In this document: piece after piece, positions 47,923 through 56,377 of the stretch
Numbering within the stretch: the stretch's first letter is position 1
Layout: each line of letters starts with the position of its first letter
NCBI GenBank assembly: GCA_902497145.1
Contig: CABVDR010000006.1
Coordinates: 1-64,000 of the forward strand
Origin: an uncultured Oscillospiraceae bacterium
GTDB taxonomy: Bacteria > Bacillota > Clostridia > Oscillospirales > Oscillospiraceae
Direction: 5' to 3'
Length of the DNA: 64,000 nucleotides
Translations under genes and position numbers: made by a program
The notes under the pieces: generated by a model
What the model was told of the DNA's origin: nothing
The model's input: the letters and a program-made list of their open reading frames with translations, nothing else
Databases searched by the model: none

Positions 47923-49125
47923 TCAGGGCTGAATCTCAAAGGGCTGTCCGTTGTAATCGGTGGACAGCAGTTCGCCATAGTCCCGGACTGCAATGACCAC
48001 ATCGGGCTGATATCGCTCAATGTAGTCGGCCAGCGTCATTTCCTTGTAATGGCGCAGGTCGATGGAGCGCATCTCGTCAAATCCGTAGTACATCAGGCAC
48101 TCCAGGGCGTTGGTGAAGCTGTCGCCGTAGACCAGCACGCTGGGCAGGTCCTCCCGCCCCGTATCGATCACCGTCTCGCCTACGTCGCCTCCCATGTAGG
48201 CCGTATAGGCGACGTCCTCTGTGGTGGTAGCGGGCAGAGTGTACACGGTGGACGGCACTTCCTGCCCGTTGTCATAGCGGGTATAGGGAATGGGATCCAC
48301 GGGCTCCGCAATCTTCAGCTTCTCGTCCGCCTGCCACAATCCAAAAATCTTTCTGGCCCGGGACCCCAGATAGGGGTTGTCCAGAGTGGTGTAGTTCAGA
48401 TCCTGATCCTGAAGCACGGTGAGGTTCCACCCCAAGTCCTCGTTGAGCTTGTCCATAATGGTGCGGTAGGTAAACACCGCCCCGTCAAAGGTATAGTGGT
48501 GGTCTACCTCAGAATAGAAGTTGTCCGGGTGTCCCGCCTGATCCATGGCGATGCCCCCATCGATCAGATTGACCCCCCGTTCTTCCAGAGCGGCGGTAAA
48601 CTCCTGCAGCGACAAGCTGGACGACTCCTCACCGTTATTGAGATAGGAGGGGTAATCGTCCATAAAATAGTGGCGCTGGCCGGGCAGAGCTACATAGTAG
48701 TAGCTGCCGCCATAGCTCTCTACCACGTCCCGCAGCTGGGCCTGGATGTCGCCAATCTCCTGGGCCCGGTCATGGATATACTGGGGGTCTACCGTCTCAT
48801 AGGACAAATAGCCCAGCAACTTATCCTGGGCCGGAATGATCTCGTTGACCACCGGACGGTGAAACAGCTCCATGTCCATCCATGCCGACAGCTTCAGCAG
48901 GGTGTTGCGGCCGGCGGCGTGGTCCTGCAGGGCCGGCTCCACGCTGTCGGCGAAGGTACCGTTCCACAGCGTCTGAGGCGTGAGCTCCTCCATCTGGGCC
49001 AAGGAGCGGTTTTCATAGTAGGACCAGCCCCCCTGAGGCTTCCGGGCCGTCAAGACCAAGGCGGTGATCAAAAAGCCGGCAAAGCCGAGAACGATGAGAA
49101 TGTTGGCAATTTTCTTCTGTCTCAT
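47923..49125 (-). CDS. DHHW-family (AlgJ/AlgX-like) acetylation protein
   Basis: 400 residues; AAGGAGG upstream. Signal anchor at about 8-28, then an extracytoplasmic SGNH-like domain. It contains YSEVDHHYTFDGA (DHHY in place of DHHW), PGQRHYF, and LPSVLVYGDSFTNALECLMYYGF, the serine-containing strand. Such proteins act with an MBOAT acyltransferase to place O-acetyl groups on envelope polysaccharide. The MBOAT gene lies 12 bases upstream on the same strand, so the pair forms an operon. The polymer is unknown. Confidence 0.85.
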   Translation of the reverse strand: MRQKKIANILIVLGFAGFLITALVLTARKPQGGWSYYENRSLAQMEELTPQTLWNGTFADSVEPALQDHAAGRNTLLKLSAWMDMELFHRPVVNEIIPAQDKLLGYLSYETVDPQYIHDRAQEIGDIQAQLRDVVESYGGSYYYVALPGQRHYFMDDYPSYLNNGEESSSLSLQEFTAALEERGVNLIDGGIAMDQAGHPDNFYSEVDHHYTFDGAVFTYRTIMDKLNEDLGWNLTVLQDQDLNYTTLDNPYLGSRARKIFGLWQADEKLKIAEPVDPIPYTRYDNGQEVPSTVYTLPATTTEDVAYTAYMGGDVGETVIDTGREDLPSVLVYGDSFTNALECLMYYGFDEMRSIDLRHYKEMTLADYIERYQPDVVIAVRDYGELLSTDYNGQPFEIQP

Positions 49126-49137
49126 GCTGCCGCCTCC

Positions 49138-50556
49138 TTAGAATTGGAAATAGATGAACGGGTTGAAGGAACTGGTGACCAGCTTGAGATAGGCCAGCCC
49201 TAACAGCCCCATAGCCAGAACTTTTGGGGCCCAGATCAGGATGGTCTCTCCCAGTGCTCCGCCCTGCTTCAGCTTCTCCTGAAGCCACCCCTTCACAGGC
49301 AGGCTGGCCACAATGGCCAGCACCCACTCAGGCCAGTACTGCAGAAGGTAATAGGTGACCTGTCCATCTTGAGCAAGGCCGGTGGTATGGCCAAACATGG
49401 CTCCCAGATAGGCCCAGGCCTGGGACAGATCCACACTGCGGAACAGTACCCAGCTGATGACCACCGCCAGCATGGTGTAAGCATGGCGCACTAGGGCAGG
49501 TGTCCGGTCCAATGCTTTTCCCCACAGGAACTTCTCACCCAGCAACAGCAGGCAGAACCACACGCCCCACAGCACAAAGGTCCAGGCTGCACCGTGCCAC
49601 AGGCCGGTGAGCAGCCACACTACCGCAATGTTGCGCACATGCTTCCATTTGGCGCAGCGGTTGCCCCCCAAGGGGATGTACACATAGTCCCGAAACCAGG
49701 TGGACAGGGAGATATGCCAGCGCCGCCAGAACTCAGTGACACTCTTGGAGATGTAGGGGTAGTTAAAGTTCTCCAAAAAGTGGAACCCAAACATCAATCC
49801 TAAGCCGATGGCCATGTCCGAATAGGCGGAGAAGTCGAAATAGATCTGGAAGGTGTAGGCCAAAGCCCCCACCCAGGCAAGGCCGGGGTCCAGGTTGGCC
49901 GCGGTCTGATTAAACACCCCGTCGGCAATTAGGCCCATGGTGTTGGCAATAACCATCTTCTTGGCCAGGCCGAAGCAGAACCGGGTAACACCGGCGGCAA
50001 ACTCGTCCAGCGTCTCCTTGCGGCCGGTGATGTCCTCCATGACCGTGGTGTAGCGGACGATGGGACCCGCCACCAGCTGGGGAAACAGGGACACGTACAG
50101 GGCCACATTCAGAGGATTCTTCTGGGGGGGCGCGTCCCCCCGGTAGACGTCGATCACGTAGCTGAGACCCTGGAAGGTAAAGAAGGAGATTCCAATGGGC
50201 AAAGTGATCTGAGGCACCGGGATCGCCACGCCCAGATCACAGATGGTCTGGGCCAGAAAACCGGCATATTTAAACCACCCCAGCAGCCCAAGGCCTAAAA
50301 CCACCGCGAACCACACGCCGAATTTGGCCAGGGCCGGCCGGTCTCTTCGTCCGGCCATCAGGCCGCCCAAATAGTTGACCAGGATGGAGGCTACCATCAG
50401 CAAAACCAGCTTGTCCGCACCCCACTGATAGAAGTACAGGCTGAAAGCCAGCAGCACCAAATTGCGCAGCCACCGCACCTTGGCCGGAATGATAAAATAA
50501 ATGACCAATAAACACGGTAAAAATCCCAGCAGAAATTCCAAACTGCTGAAAACCAT
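49138..50556 (-). CDS. MBOAT-family O-acyltransferase
   Basis: 472 residues from ATG 50556, GGAGG 8 bases upstream. About ten membrane helices with family marks FFTFQGLSYVIDVYRGDA, FPQLVAGPIVRY, FWRRWHISLSTWFRDYVYIPLGGNR and the active-site His in LTGLWHGAAWTFVLWG (about 312-327). It moves acetyl groups across the membrane to a periplasm-side acceptor with its DHHW partner downstream. Equivalent of AlgI/DltB. Confidence 0.95.
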   Translation of the reverse strand: MVFSSLEFLLGFLPCLLVIYFIIPAKVRWLRNLVLLAFSLYFYQWGADKLVLLMVASILVNYLGGLMAGRRDRPALAKFGVWFAVVLGLGLLGWFKYAGFLAQTICDLGVAIPVPQITLPIGISFFTFQGLSYVIDVYRGDAPPQKNPLNVALYVSLFPQLVAGPIVRYTTVMEDITGRKETLDEFAAGVTRFCFGLAKKMVIANTMGLIADGVFNQTAANLDPGLAWVGALAYTFQIYFDFSAYSDMAIGLGLMFGFHFLENFNYPYISKSVTEFWRRWHISLSTWFRDYVYIPLGGNRCAKWKHVRNIAVVWLLTGLWHGAAWTFVLWGVWFCLLLLGEKFLWGKALDRTPALVRHAYTMLAVVISWVLFRSVDLSQAWAYLGAMFGHTTGLAQDGQVTYYLLQYWPEWVLAIVASLPVKGWLQEKLKQGGALGETILIWAPKVLAMGLLGLAYLKLVTSSFNPFIYFQF

Positions 50557-50702
50557 GACATTTCCCTCCTCATATCCCGCGCTTTTGTACATCTCAGCGC
50601 CGGACTCGGCAATCAGGTACTAGTGTACCTTATTTCTCTCTATTCGTCAAACCCTTCCGCCCCTTTTTCCCTCTTTTTACAAAGTTTTTTGCCTCAAATG
50701 CC

Positions 50703-50731
50703 TTGACAAGCCCATTTTACACTGATATACT
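50703..50731 (+). promoter_or_regulatory. Strong sigma-A promoter of the L21 operon
   Basis: Perfect TTGACA (50703-50708), 17-base spacer, TATACT (50726-50731). Confidence 0.9.
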
Positions 50732-50736
50732 TTTAT

Positions 50737-50805
50737 AGCCGCTTTGAGTAGGTCTTCAAATGGGTCTGACCCATGCCTAGGAGAGCGAGCCCGTAATAAA
50801 GGAGT
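50737..50805 (+). ncRNA. Ribosomal protein L21 leader
   Basis: Between the promoter and rplU there is a structured segment with GAGTAGGTCTTCAAATGGG, TCTGACCCATGCCTAGGAGA and GCGAGC, which resembles the Firmicutes L21 leader motif. In that family the RNA is bound by L21 to limit its own synthesis. Identification is by eye and position. The remainder of 50557-50700 holds no gene. Confidence 0.65.
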
Positions 50806-50813
50806 TGAATTTC

Positions 50814-51125
50814 ATGCAGGCTATTATTGTAACCGGCGGCAAGCAGTATAAGGTGGCTCAGGGCGACACCCTGTTCATCGAGAAGCTGGAGGCCGAGGCC
50901 GGCGCCGAGATCACCTTCGATCAGGTTCTGGCTATCCTGGACGACGAGAAGGCTACCTTCGGCGCTCCCACCGTGGAGGGCGCTTCCGTGGCTGCCACCG
51001 TGGTGAAGAACGGCAAGGGTAAGAAGATTCGCGTCTTCAAGTATAACCCCAAGAAGGGTTACCGGAAGCGTCAGGGTCATCGTCAGCCCTACACCAAGGT
51101 GCAGATCAGCGCCATCAACGCCTGA
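50814..51125 (+). CDS. rplU: 50S ribosomal protein L21
   Basis: 103 residues from ATG 50814 after AAAGGAG. Core sequence AIIVTGGKQYKVAQGDTLFIEKLEAE, with the conserved end YRKRQGHRQPYTKVQISAINA. Binds 23S rRNA in the large subunit. First gene of rplU-prp-rpmA, the standard Firmicutes order. Confidence 0.98.
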   Translation: MQAIIVTGGKQYKVAQGDTLFIEKLEAEAGAEITFDQVLAILDDEKATFGAPTVEGASVAATVVKNGKGKKIRVFKYNPKKGYRKRQGHRQPYTKVQISAINA

Positions 51126-51128
51126 TTT

Positions 51129-51458
51129 ATGACCACCGTCACATTCCATACCGCGGGCGAGCGCATCACTGGATTTACCGTCCAGGGACACAGCGGCTTT
51201 GCCCCGGAGGGAGAGGACATCGTCTGTGCCGCTGTCACCAGCGCGGTTCGCCTGGTGGAGTGCGCCGTCAACGACGTGCTGGGGCTGGAAGCCTCCGTCA
51301 AAGTGCGGCAGAAAGACACGTCTATTCAATTAAAGCTTCCCGGCGGCCTGAGTGAGGCCAATGAGAGTACCTGTCAGACTCTTCTGACCGCTCTCATGGT
51401 TCACTTCGTGGCCTTGGCCGAGGAATATCCCGACCATATTACCGTCTTGGAGGTGTAA
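51129..51458 (+). CDS. prp: Ribosomal-processing cysteine protease Prp
   Basis: 109 residues starting 3 bases after the L21 stop; there is no strong ribosome site, so coupling to rplU is likely. Catalytic pair H21 in VQGHSGF and C33 in EDIVCAAV. The family removes the N-terminal extension of ribosomal protein L27, encoded next. Of usual length. Confidence 0.95.
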   Translation: MTTVTFHTAGERITGFTVQGHSGFAPEGEDIVCAAVTSAVRLVECAVNDVLGLEASVKVRQKDTSIQLKLPGGLSEANESTCQTLLTALMVHFVALAEEYPDHITVLEV

Positions 51459-51461
51459 CTT

Positions 51462-51746
51462 ATGCTGAATATCGGTTTGCAGTTCTTCGCCCATAAGAAG
51501 GGCGTTGGCTCCACCCGCAACGGCCGTGATTCCCAGTCCAAGCGTCTGGGCGTGAAGCGGGGCGACGGTCAGTTCGTTCTGGCCGGCAACATTCTGGTCC
51601 GTCAGCGCGGCACCCACATCCACCCCGGTGTGAACGTGGGCAAGGGCAGCGACGACACCCTGTTTGCTCTGAAGTCTGGCAAGGTGAAGTTCGAGCGCCT
51701 GGGCAAGGACCGTAAGCAGGTCTCTATCGTGGAGATCGCTCAGTAA
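51462..51746 (+). CDS. rpmA: 50S ribosomal protein L27, with cleavable N-terminal extension
   Basis: 94 residues, TTGGAGGTG upstream. Begins MLNIGLQFFAHKKGVGST: the leader LNIGLQFFA before HKKG is the extension cut by Prp in Firmicutes. The rest (GRDSQSKRLGVKRGDGQFVLAGNILVRQRGTHIHPG) is standard L27, whose processed N terminus reaches the peptidyl-transferase centre. Confidence 0.98.
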   Translation: MLNIGLQFFAHKKGVGSTRNGRDSQSKRLGVKRGDGQFVLAGNILVRQRGTHIHPGVNVGKGSDDTLFALKSGKVKFERLGKDRKQVSIVEIAQ

Positions 51747-51759
51747 TTTTGCTGAACAA

Positions 51760-51795
51760 AGCCGCAAACGAGTCTCGTTTGCGGCTTCTTTTTTC
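51760..51795 (+). terminator. Terminator of the ribosomal-protein part of the cluster
   Basis: 13-bp stem (51760-51772 with 51774-51786) with a T-rich tail, between rpmA and the PPC gene. Confidence 0.8.
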
Positions 51796-51811
51796 GAAAG
51801 GAGGACTTTTT

Positions 51812-52234
51812 ATGGAGTATCGGAAATTTGATCAGGGCTATGTGCTGCGGCTGGATCCCGGCGAGGAGGTGGTCGCCTCCCTCACCAAGCTGGTAGAGCA
51901 GGAGCAGGTGCAGCTGGGCTGTGTGTCCGCTCTGGGCGCCGCCAACGATGTGACCATCGGCGTTTTTGATACGGTGAAAAAACAGTATTTCTCCCGCCGC
52001 TGCCAGGGCCAGTTTGAGATCTCCGCCCTGGTGGGGAATGTGACCCGGAAGGACGGGGAACCCTATCTCCACCTGCATATCACCTTCGGAAACCCGGTCA
52101 CCGGGGAGGTGTATGCCGGCCACCTGTCCTCCTGCACCATCAGCGCCACGCTGGAGCTCTTTCTCCAGGTCTGGGACGGCCAGGTGGGCCGTGCCTTCAG
52201 TGACACCGTGGGGCTCAACCTATTCCAATTCTAA
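51812..52234 (+). CDS. PPC-domain (DUF296) protein
   Basis: 140 residues from ATG 51812, AAAGGAGG before. PPC fold: LRLDPGEEVVASLTKLVEQEQVQLGCVSALGAANDVTIGVFD, LVGNVTRKDGEPYLHLHITFGNPVTGEVYAGHLSSCTISATLELFL. Family members in bacteria form trimers and bind metal through His residues (HLHITF and GHL seen here). DNA binding is suggested only by plant relatives. 12 bases before obg; likely in one transcript. Confidence 0.9.
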   Translation: MEYRKFDQGYVLRLDPGEEVVASLTKLVEQEQVQLGCVSALGAANDVTIGVFDTVKKQYFSRRCQGQFEISALVGNVTRKDGEPYLHLHITFGNPVTGEVYAGHLSSCTISATLELFLQVWDGQVGRAFSDTVGLNLFQF

Positions 52235-52246
52235 AGGAGGACCGCT

Positions 52247-53527
52247 ATGGCAGCACCTTTTGTAGATACCGCCCGTATTACTGTCCGTTCCGGCAACGGC
52301 GGCAACGGCGTAGTCTCCTTCCACCGGGAGAAGTATGTGGCCGCCGGCGGCCCGGACGGCGGCGACGGCGGTCAGGGCGGCAACGTGGTGGTGGTCATCG
52401 ACGACAACATGTCCACCCTGATGGACTTTCGCTACAAGCGCAAGTATGTGGCCGCCAACGGCATGGACGGCGGCGGCAAGCGCTGCACCGGCCGCAACGG
52501 CGCAGACCTTACCCTCCGTGTGCCCCGGGGCACCATCATCCGGGACGCAGAGACCAAGGAGATCATCTGCGACATGTCCCAGACCCAGTCCTTTGTCCTG
52601 TGCAAGGGCGGCCGGGGCGGCTGGGGCAATCAGCACTTCGCCACCCCCACCCGGCAGGTCCCCCGCTTTGCCAAGGCTGGCCTGCCCGGTCAGACCCGGG
52701 ACGTGATTCTGGAGCTGAAGCTGCTGGCTGACGTGGGTCTGGTAGGATTCCCCAACGTGGGCAAGTCCACCCTCCTGAGCGTGGTCAGCCGTGCCCAGCC
52801 CAAGATCGCCAACTACCACTTTACCACCCTCTTCCCCAACCTGGGCGTGGTCTATGTAGAGGACGGCGTCTCCTTCGTCATGGCCGACATCCCCGGCATC
52901 ATCGAGGGCGCCGCTCAGGGCGCCGGTCTGGGCCACGACTTCCTGCGCCACATCGACCGCTGCCGCCTGCTCATCCACGTGGTGGATGTCTCCGGCAGCG
53001 AGGGCCGGGACCCGGTGGAGGACTTTGAGGCCATCAACACCGAGCTGGCCGAGTACTCCCCCACTTTGGCCTCCCGGAAGATGATCGTGGCCGCCAACAA
53101 GGTGGACATCATGCAGGACCCCACCCTGCTGGAGCGGCTGCGGGAGCACGTCCAGGCCAAGGGTCTGGAGCTGTTTGAGATCTCCGCCGCCGCCCACATG
53201 GGCACCCGGGAGCTGGTGAAGAAGGCGGCTGAGGAGCTGCAGCACCTGCCCCCTGTGGCGGTGTACGAGCCCACCTACGTGGAGCGTCCCCCCGAGGTGG
53301 ACACCACCGGCCAGGTCTCCATCGAGAAGTTCGACGACACCTGGGTGGTGGAGGCCCCCTGGCTGCAGCGGCTCATCGCCAACGTCAACTTCTCCGACTA
53401 CGAGTCCCGCAACTGGTTCGACAAGAACCTGCGTCAGTCCGGCCTGTTTGACAAGCTGGAGGAGATGGGCATCCAGGACGGGGACATTGTGTCCATGTAC
53501 GACCTGGAGTTTGAATATCAGCGGTAA
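52247..53527 (+). CDS. obg: GTPase Obg (CgtA)
   Basis: 426 residues. N-terminal glycine-rich Obg domain (about 1-158, SGNGGNGVVSFHREKYVAAGG), GTPase domain with P-loop GFPNVGKST (about 166-174), TTLFPNLGVV (switch I), DIPGIIEGAAQGAGLG and AANKVDI, then the Firmicutes OCT domain (about 345-426). Acts in late 50S assembly and stress signalling. Strong AAAGGAGG before the start; follows the PPC gene. Confidence 0.98.
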   Translation: MAAPFVDTARITVRSGNGGNGVVSFHREKYVAAGGPDGGDGGQGGNVVVVIDDNMSTLMDFRYKRKYVAANGMDGGGKRCTGRNGADLTLRVPRGTIIRDAETKEIICDMSQTQSFVLCKGGRGGWGNQHFATPTRQVPRFAKAGLPGQTRDVILELKLLADVGLVGFPNVGKSTLLSVVSRAQPKIANYHFTTLFPNLGVVYVEDGVSFVMADIPGIIEGAAQGAGLGHDFLRHIDRCRLLIHVVDVSGSEGRDPVEDFEAINTELAEYSPTLASRKMIVAANKVDIMQDPTLLERLREHVQAKGLELFEISAAAHMGTRELVKKAAEELQHLPPVAVYEPTYVERPPEVDTTGQVSIEKFDDTWVVEAPWLQRLIANVNFSDYESRNWFDKNLRQSGLFDKLEEMGIQDGDIVSMYDLEFEYQR

Positions 53528-53536
53528 CAAGCTTCA

Positions 53537-53570
53537 ACGCGGTGCATACCTTAGTATGCACCGCGTTTTT
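53537..53570. terminator. Bidirectional terminator after obg
   Basis: 12-bp stem (53537-53548 with 53555-53566) and T5; convergent gene on the other side. Confidence 0.88.
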
Positions 53571-53572
53571 GC

Positions 53573-54376
53573 TTACAGGTGAAAATCGTGGCAGCCGATA
53601 GTCATATGGAAGGGCCGGTTCTGGTTAATCCAGTTTACCGGAGAGAGCTTAGGTGCATAGAAGTAAAGGGCCGGGCCGATGACATCCGCCCCCTCCAGGC
53701 TCATTTTGGCCGCCAGCACCGCCGATTCCGTGGGTTCCTGGTAGACAGTCCCGTTTTCCACCGGCTCAAACTGGATGGCATACTTGTCATCAAAGATGAC
53801 CTCCTTCACCGTATTGGGGAACTCCTGATCCGCCACGCGATTGAGTACCACGTTGCCCACGGCAATCTGCCCCAGCAGGGGCTCTCCCCGGCTCTCTGCC
53901 GAGATGATCCGGGACATCCAGTATAAATCCTCCTGGTCGTAGTTTGCTTGGGCAGGGACCGTCCCACGGGTATCCAGGTGGGCGGTTCCGGTGGCGGCAT
54001 CCCAGGTCAGCTTCCCGCCCGTCACTTGGGCGAGCAGCCGCAGGGAGAATACGGTACGTCCATTGACCGCCTTCACGCCGTCCGGTACGTACAGGGCACG
54101 GTCGTTAGAGAGAATATAGATCGCCCCCGGGGCGGCGGTCAGGCTCAAGTTCTCGCCCTCCAGGATGGCCTGCTTTCCATCCCAGCTCAGGGTACGGCCG
54201 GTCTCCCGGCTGAAGGCAGCCAGGGTCATATAGCTGATACCGTCCTCGATCCAGGCCTCCTGAGCATCCAGATTCTTACCGTCCAGCTTTACATTCCACC
54301 CGGCTGCCTGGGCGCCGGGCATCAGAGCAAGGGCGGCCAGTATACCGGCCACGCCCTGCTTCCATTTCAATTTCAT
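53573..54376 (-). CDS. SleB-like cell-wall hydrolase with stalk domain
   Basis: 267 residues; AAAGGAG 9 bases before the start. Signal peptide to about residue 24 (AGILAALALMPGAQAA). A copper-amine-oxidase-N-like stalk domain spans about 28-135 (GKNLDAQEAWIEDGISYMTLAAF, GVKAVNGRTVFSLRLLAQVTGG). Then a Hydrolase_2/SleB lytic domain, about 150-267: WMSRIISAESRGEPLLGQIAVGNVVLNR with the catalytic Glu in SAESRGEP, ending PFHMTIGCHDFHL. Cuts peptidoglycan, probably spore cortex during germination. Monocistronic. Confidence 0.92.
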   Translation of the reverse strand: MKLKWKQGVAGILAALALMPGAQAAGWNVKLDGKNLDAQEAWIEDGISYMTLAAFSRETGRTLSWDGKQAILEGENLSLTAAPGAIYILSNDRALYVPDGVKAVNGRTVFSLRLLAQVTGGKLTWDAATGTAHLDTRGTVPAQANYDQEDLYWMSRIISAESRGEPLLGQIAVGNVVLNRVADQEFPNTVKEVIFDDKYAIQFEPVENGTVYQEPTESAVLAAKMSLEGADVIGPALYFYAPKLSPVNWINQNRPFHMTIGCHDFHL

Positions 54377-54495
54377 GATAGTTTTCTCCTTTTTCAGGGG
54401 TTTTACTCCAAAATTGTACCGGATTTCTGATTTTGTATCAAGTTGTAAATGCTGGTTGGACTCTGGCAGGAACGAAGATATTTCCTCCCAAATAC

Positions 54496-54527
54496 AAAAA
54501 GAAGGCCGCGACGCGGCCTTCTTTTTT
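54496..54527. terminator. Terminator of the lipoprotein operon
   Basis: 15-bp stem (54496-54510 with 54512-54526) with A5 and T6 flanks, 7 bases past the DUF4358 stop. Confidence 0.9.
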
Positions 54528-54533
54528 CTTTAT

Positions 54534-55001
54534 TCAACCCAAGATGCTTTTCACGTTCTCCGTATTACCGGACACCACCATCAGCACGGTGTTGTCTGCC
54601 TGCTGCAGGAAGGCATCCTCCAACTTGGGGATCTCAGCGGGACGATAGTTTTTATTATCCTCGATCTGCCCCTGGAGATAGGTCTCCAGGGCGGTTTTAG
54701 CCGTCTTGGCTGCGTCCGCGTCCTGGAAAATCAGCAGTGCCAGTTCCTCACAGGTGCCGCCGGAAGAGCGGTGGACCACCCCATCGGTAAGCTGATCCCG
54801 GCTCAGGCCGGCCCCCGCCAGCTGGTAGAGAGACCAAGCGGTATCCAAATCCAGGTCCTCCAGCTGTTCGCTGAAGACCCCTCCATCCATAATCTTCTGA
54901 GCCTGCTCTTTGGTATATGCGGTGGAATTTTCCTTGCTGCCGCAGGATATGAGAGAGATCAGGCACACCAGTGCCATCACCACGCCCAATACCTTTTTCA
55001 T
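54534..55001 (-). CDS. DUF4358 lipoprotein
   Basis: 155 residues; AAGGAGG upstream. Lipobox LISC near residue 20. The rest matches DUF4358: LDTAWSLYQLAGAGLSRDQLTDGVVHRSSGGTCEELALLIF, with DADAAKTAKTALETYLQGQIEDNKNY. Faces outside. Start overlaps the stop of the preceding gene (ATGA), so the two are a coupled pair. Role unknown. Confidence 0.85.
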   Translation of the reverse strand: MKKVLGVVMALVCLISLISCGSKENSTAYTKEQAQKIMDGGVFSEQLEDLDLDTAWSLYQLAGAGLSRDQLTDGVVHRSSGGTCEELALLIFQDADAAKTAKTALETYLQGQIEDNKNYRPAEIPKLEDAFLQQADNTVLMVVSGNTENVKSILG

Positions 55002-55894
55002 TGTGCTGTTCCTCCTTCTGGGTACAGCGTCTCATAGGAGACGGTATGTGTCTTTAAGTACTCCAGCCAGGCCTTATAATAGCTGCCGCTCAAATGGACA
55101 CCATCGGTACTGGCATCGGCAGGCAGCTGCCCGTCCGGCCCTACAAACGCCGAGTACAGGTCCAGGTAAACCACCTGCTTTTCCAGGGCCACCTTCTGGG
55201 TTAATTCATTATAAACCCGAAGATGCTCATTGGTCAAATAGGGCGAACCGCCCTGGGCGGCAATGGTGTCCTCGTTGAGGGGAATCAGGTTCTGGATGTA
55301 GATGACGGCGTTGGGCTGACTGGCCCGGATGTCATCAATGACCTTGCAGTAGGAGTCATAAAAGCCCTGATCGTTGAAATAGCCCAACTCATTGACGCCC
55401 AGGCAGATGTAGACCTTGTTGTACTGCTTCTGAGCCAGAGCCTCTACCAGGGTGTAGTCTACCCCGTCGATGGTAACCGCTTTTTTGCTCTCCAGCTTAA
55501 AGATGGAGATACCGATGGACGTGTACTTATCCACATCTCCGATGCCGCTGTACAGCATCAGGCCCTCGGTACGGGAGTCGCCGATAAAGGCGGCGTCGGC
55601 AAAGTAGCTGTTGTCCACTGCTGCGCTCTCCGGACAGGGCTTGGAAAAGTCATAACCGGCCGCCGGCTCCTGCTGGCTCTGGTCCTCCGGCAGAGATGCA
55701 GAACCATTGGCGGGCACGCCGGACTCGTCGGGTTGTTCAGCTTGGCTGCCGCTGCCAGTACTCTGGGAGGAGGAAACATCCTCCGATGACTGATCGGCAC
55801 TCTTAGAATCATTTTTGGGCGCACAACCAGACAACAATAAGGTACTAAGGAGAACACCGGCCAGCAGCCGGCGATGATCATAGAAAAAGCTCAT
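54998..55894 (-). CDS. SGNH/GDSL-type hydrolase lipoprotein
   Basis: 298 residues. Lipobox LSGC at about 20-23, then a Ser/Gln-rich linker to about residue 85 and an SGNH esterase domain. Motifs: AFIGDSRTEGLMLYSG (block I, catalytic Ser in GDSRT), VYICLGVNELGY (block III with Asn) and DGVHLSGSYYKAWLEYL (block V with Asp and His). An extracellular esterase, possibly deacetylating envelope polymers. Follows the ThrE pair by 13 bases and overlaps the DUF4358 gene, so the four genes look like one operon. Confidence 0.88.
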   Translation of the reverse strand: MSFFYDHRRLLAGVLLSTLLLSGCAPKNDSKSADQSSEDVSSSQSTGSGSQAEQPDESGVPANGSASLPEDQSQQEPAAGYDFSKPCPESAAVDNSYFADAAFIGDSRTEGLMLYSGIGDVDKYTSIGISIFKLESKKAVTIDGVDYTLVEALAQKQYNKVYICLGVNELGYFNDQGFYDSYCKVIDDIRASQPNAVIYIQNLIPLNEDTIAAQGGSPYLTNEHLRVYNELTQKVALEKQVVYLDLYSAFVGPDGQLPADASTDGVHLSGSYYKAWLEYLKTHTVSYETLYPEGGTAQ

Positions 55895-55907
55895 GGTAAT
55901 TCCTCTT

Positions 55908-56369
55908 TTAATGTTTCTTTTTTTCTCTGCTCAGCCGCGGCAGCAGAGTGCGCAGAACAGTGGAAGCCAGCATAGCTCCCACCGCCAGAGAGGCCGCCAT
56001 CCCGAAGGTATGCAGCATAGTAGAAATAAATAAGTTGGTCTCTCCCGCCACGCAGAAGCGCATAGCATTGTAGATGCCAGCTCCAGGCACCAGGGGCAGC
56101 AGGGCCACCTGGAGATATCCCGTCACCGGACAGCGGCGGATCCGGGCCATCAGCTCTGAGTAGATGGCAATGCCTACCGCAGCCAGAAAGGCCGGTAGAA
56201 TGTCCCCTCCTAACAGCCGCTGGGCCACCAGATAGATAAACCAGCCCAGCGCGCCGCCCAGGCCGCAGATCAAAATTCCCACGCCCTGGATATTAAACAC
56301 CAGCCCAAAGCCAATGCAGGCAATCATCCCCCACAAGCAGGGCAAAAACAGTTCCTGTATCAGTTCCAT
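55908..56369 (-). CDS. Threonine/serine exporter small half (ThrE_2)
   Basis: 153 residues from ATG 56369, AGGGGA just before; GTG 56381 has no ribosome site. Four membrane helices with FLPCLWGMIACIGFGLVFNIQG, FLAAVGIAIYSELMARIRRCPVTGYLQVALLPLVPGAGIYNAM. This is the second half of the split ThrE exporter. Starts overlapping the end of the larger half. Confidence 0.9.
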   Translation of the reverse strand: MELIQELFLPCLWGMIACIGFGLVFNIQGVGILICGLGGALGWFIYLVAQRLLGGDILPAFLAAVGIAIYSELMARIRRCPVTGYLQVALLPLVPGAGIYNAMRFCVAGETNLFISTMLHTFGMAASLAVGAMLASTVLRTLLPRLSREKKKH

Positions 56370-56377
56370 CGGTCCCC

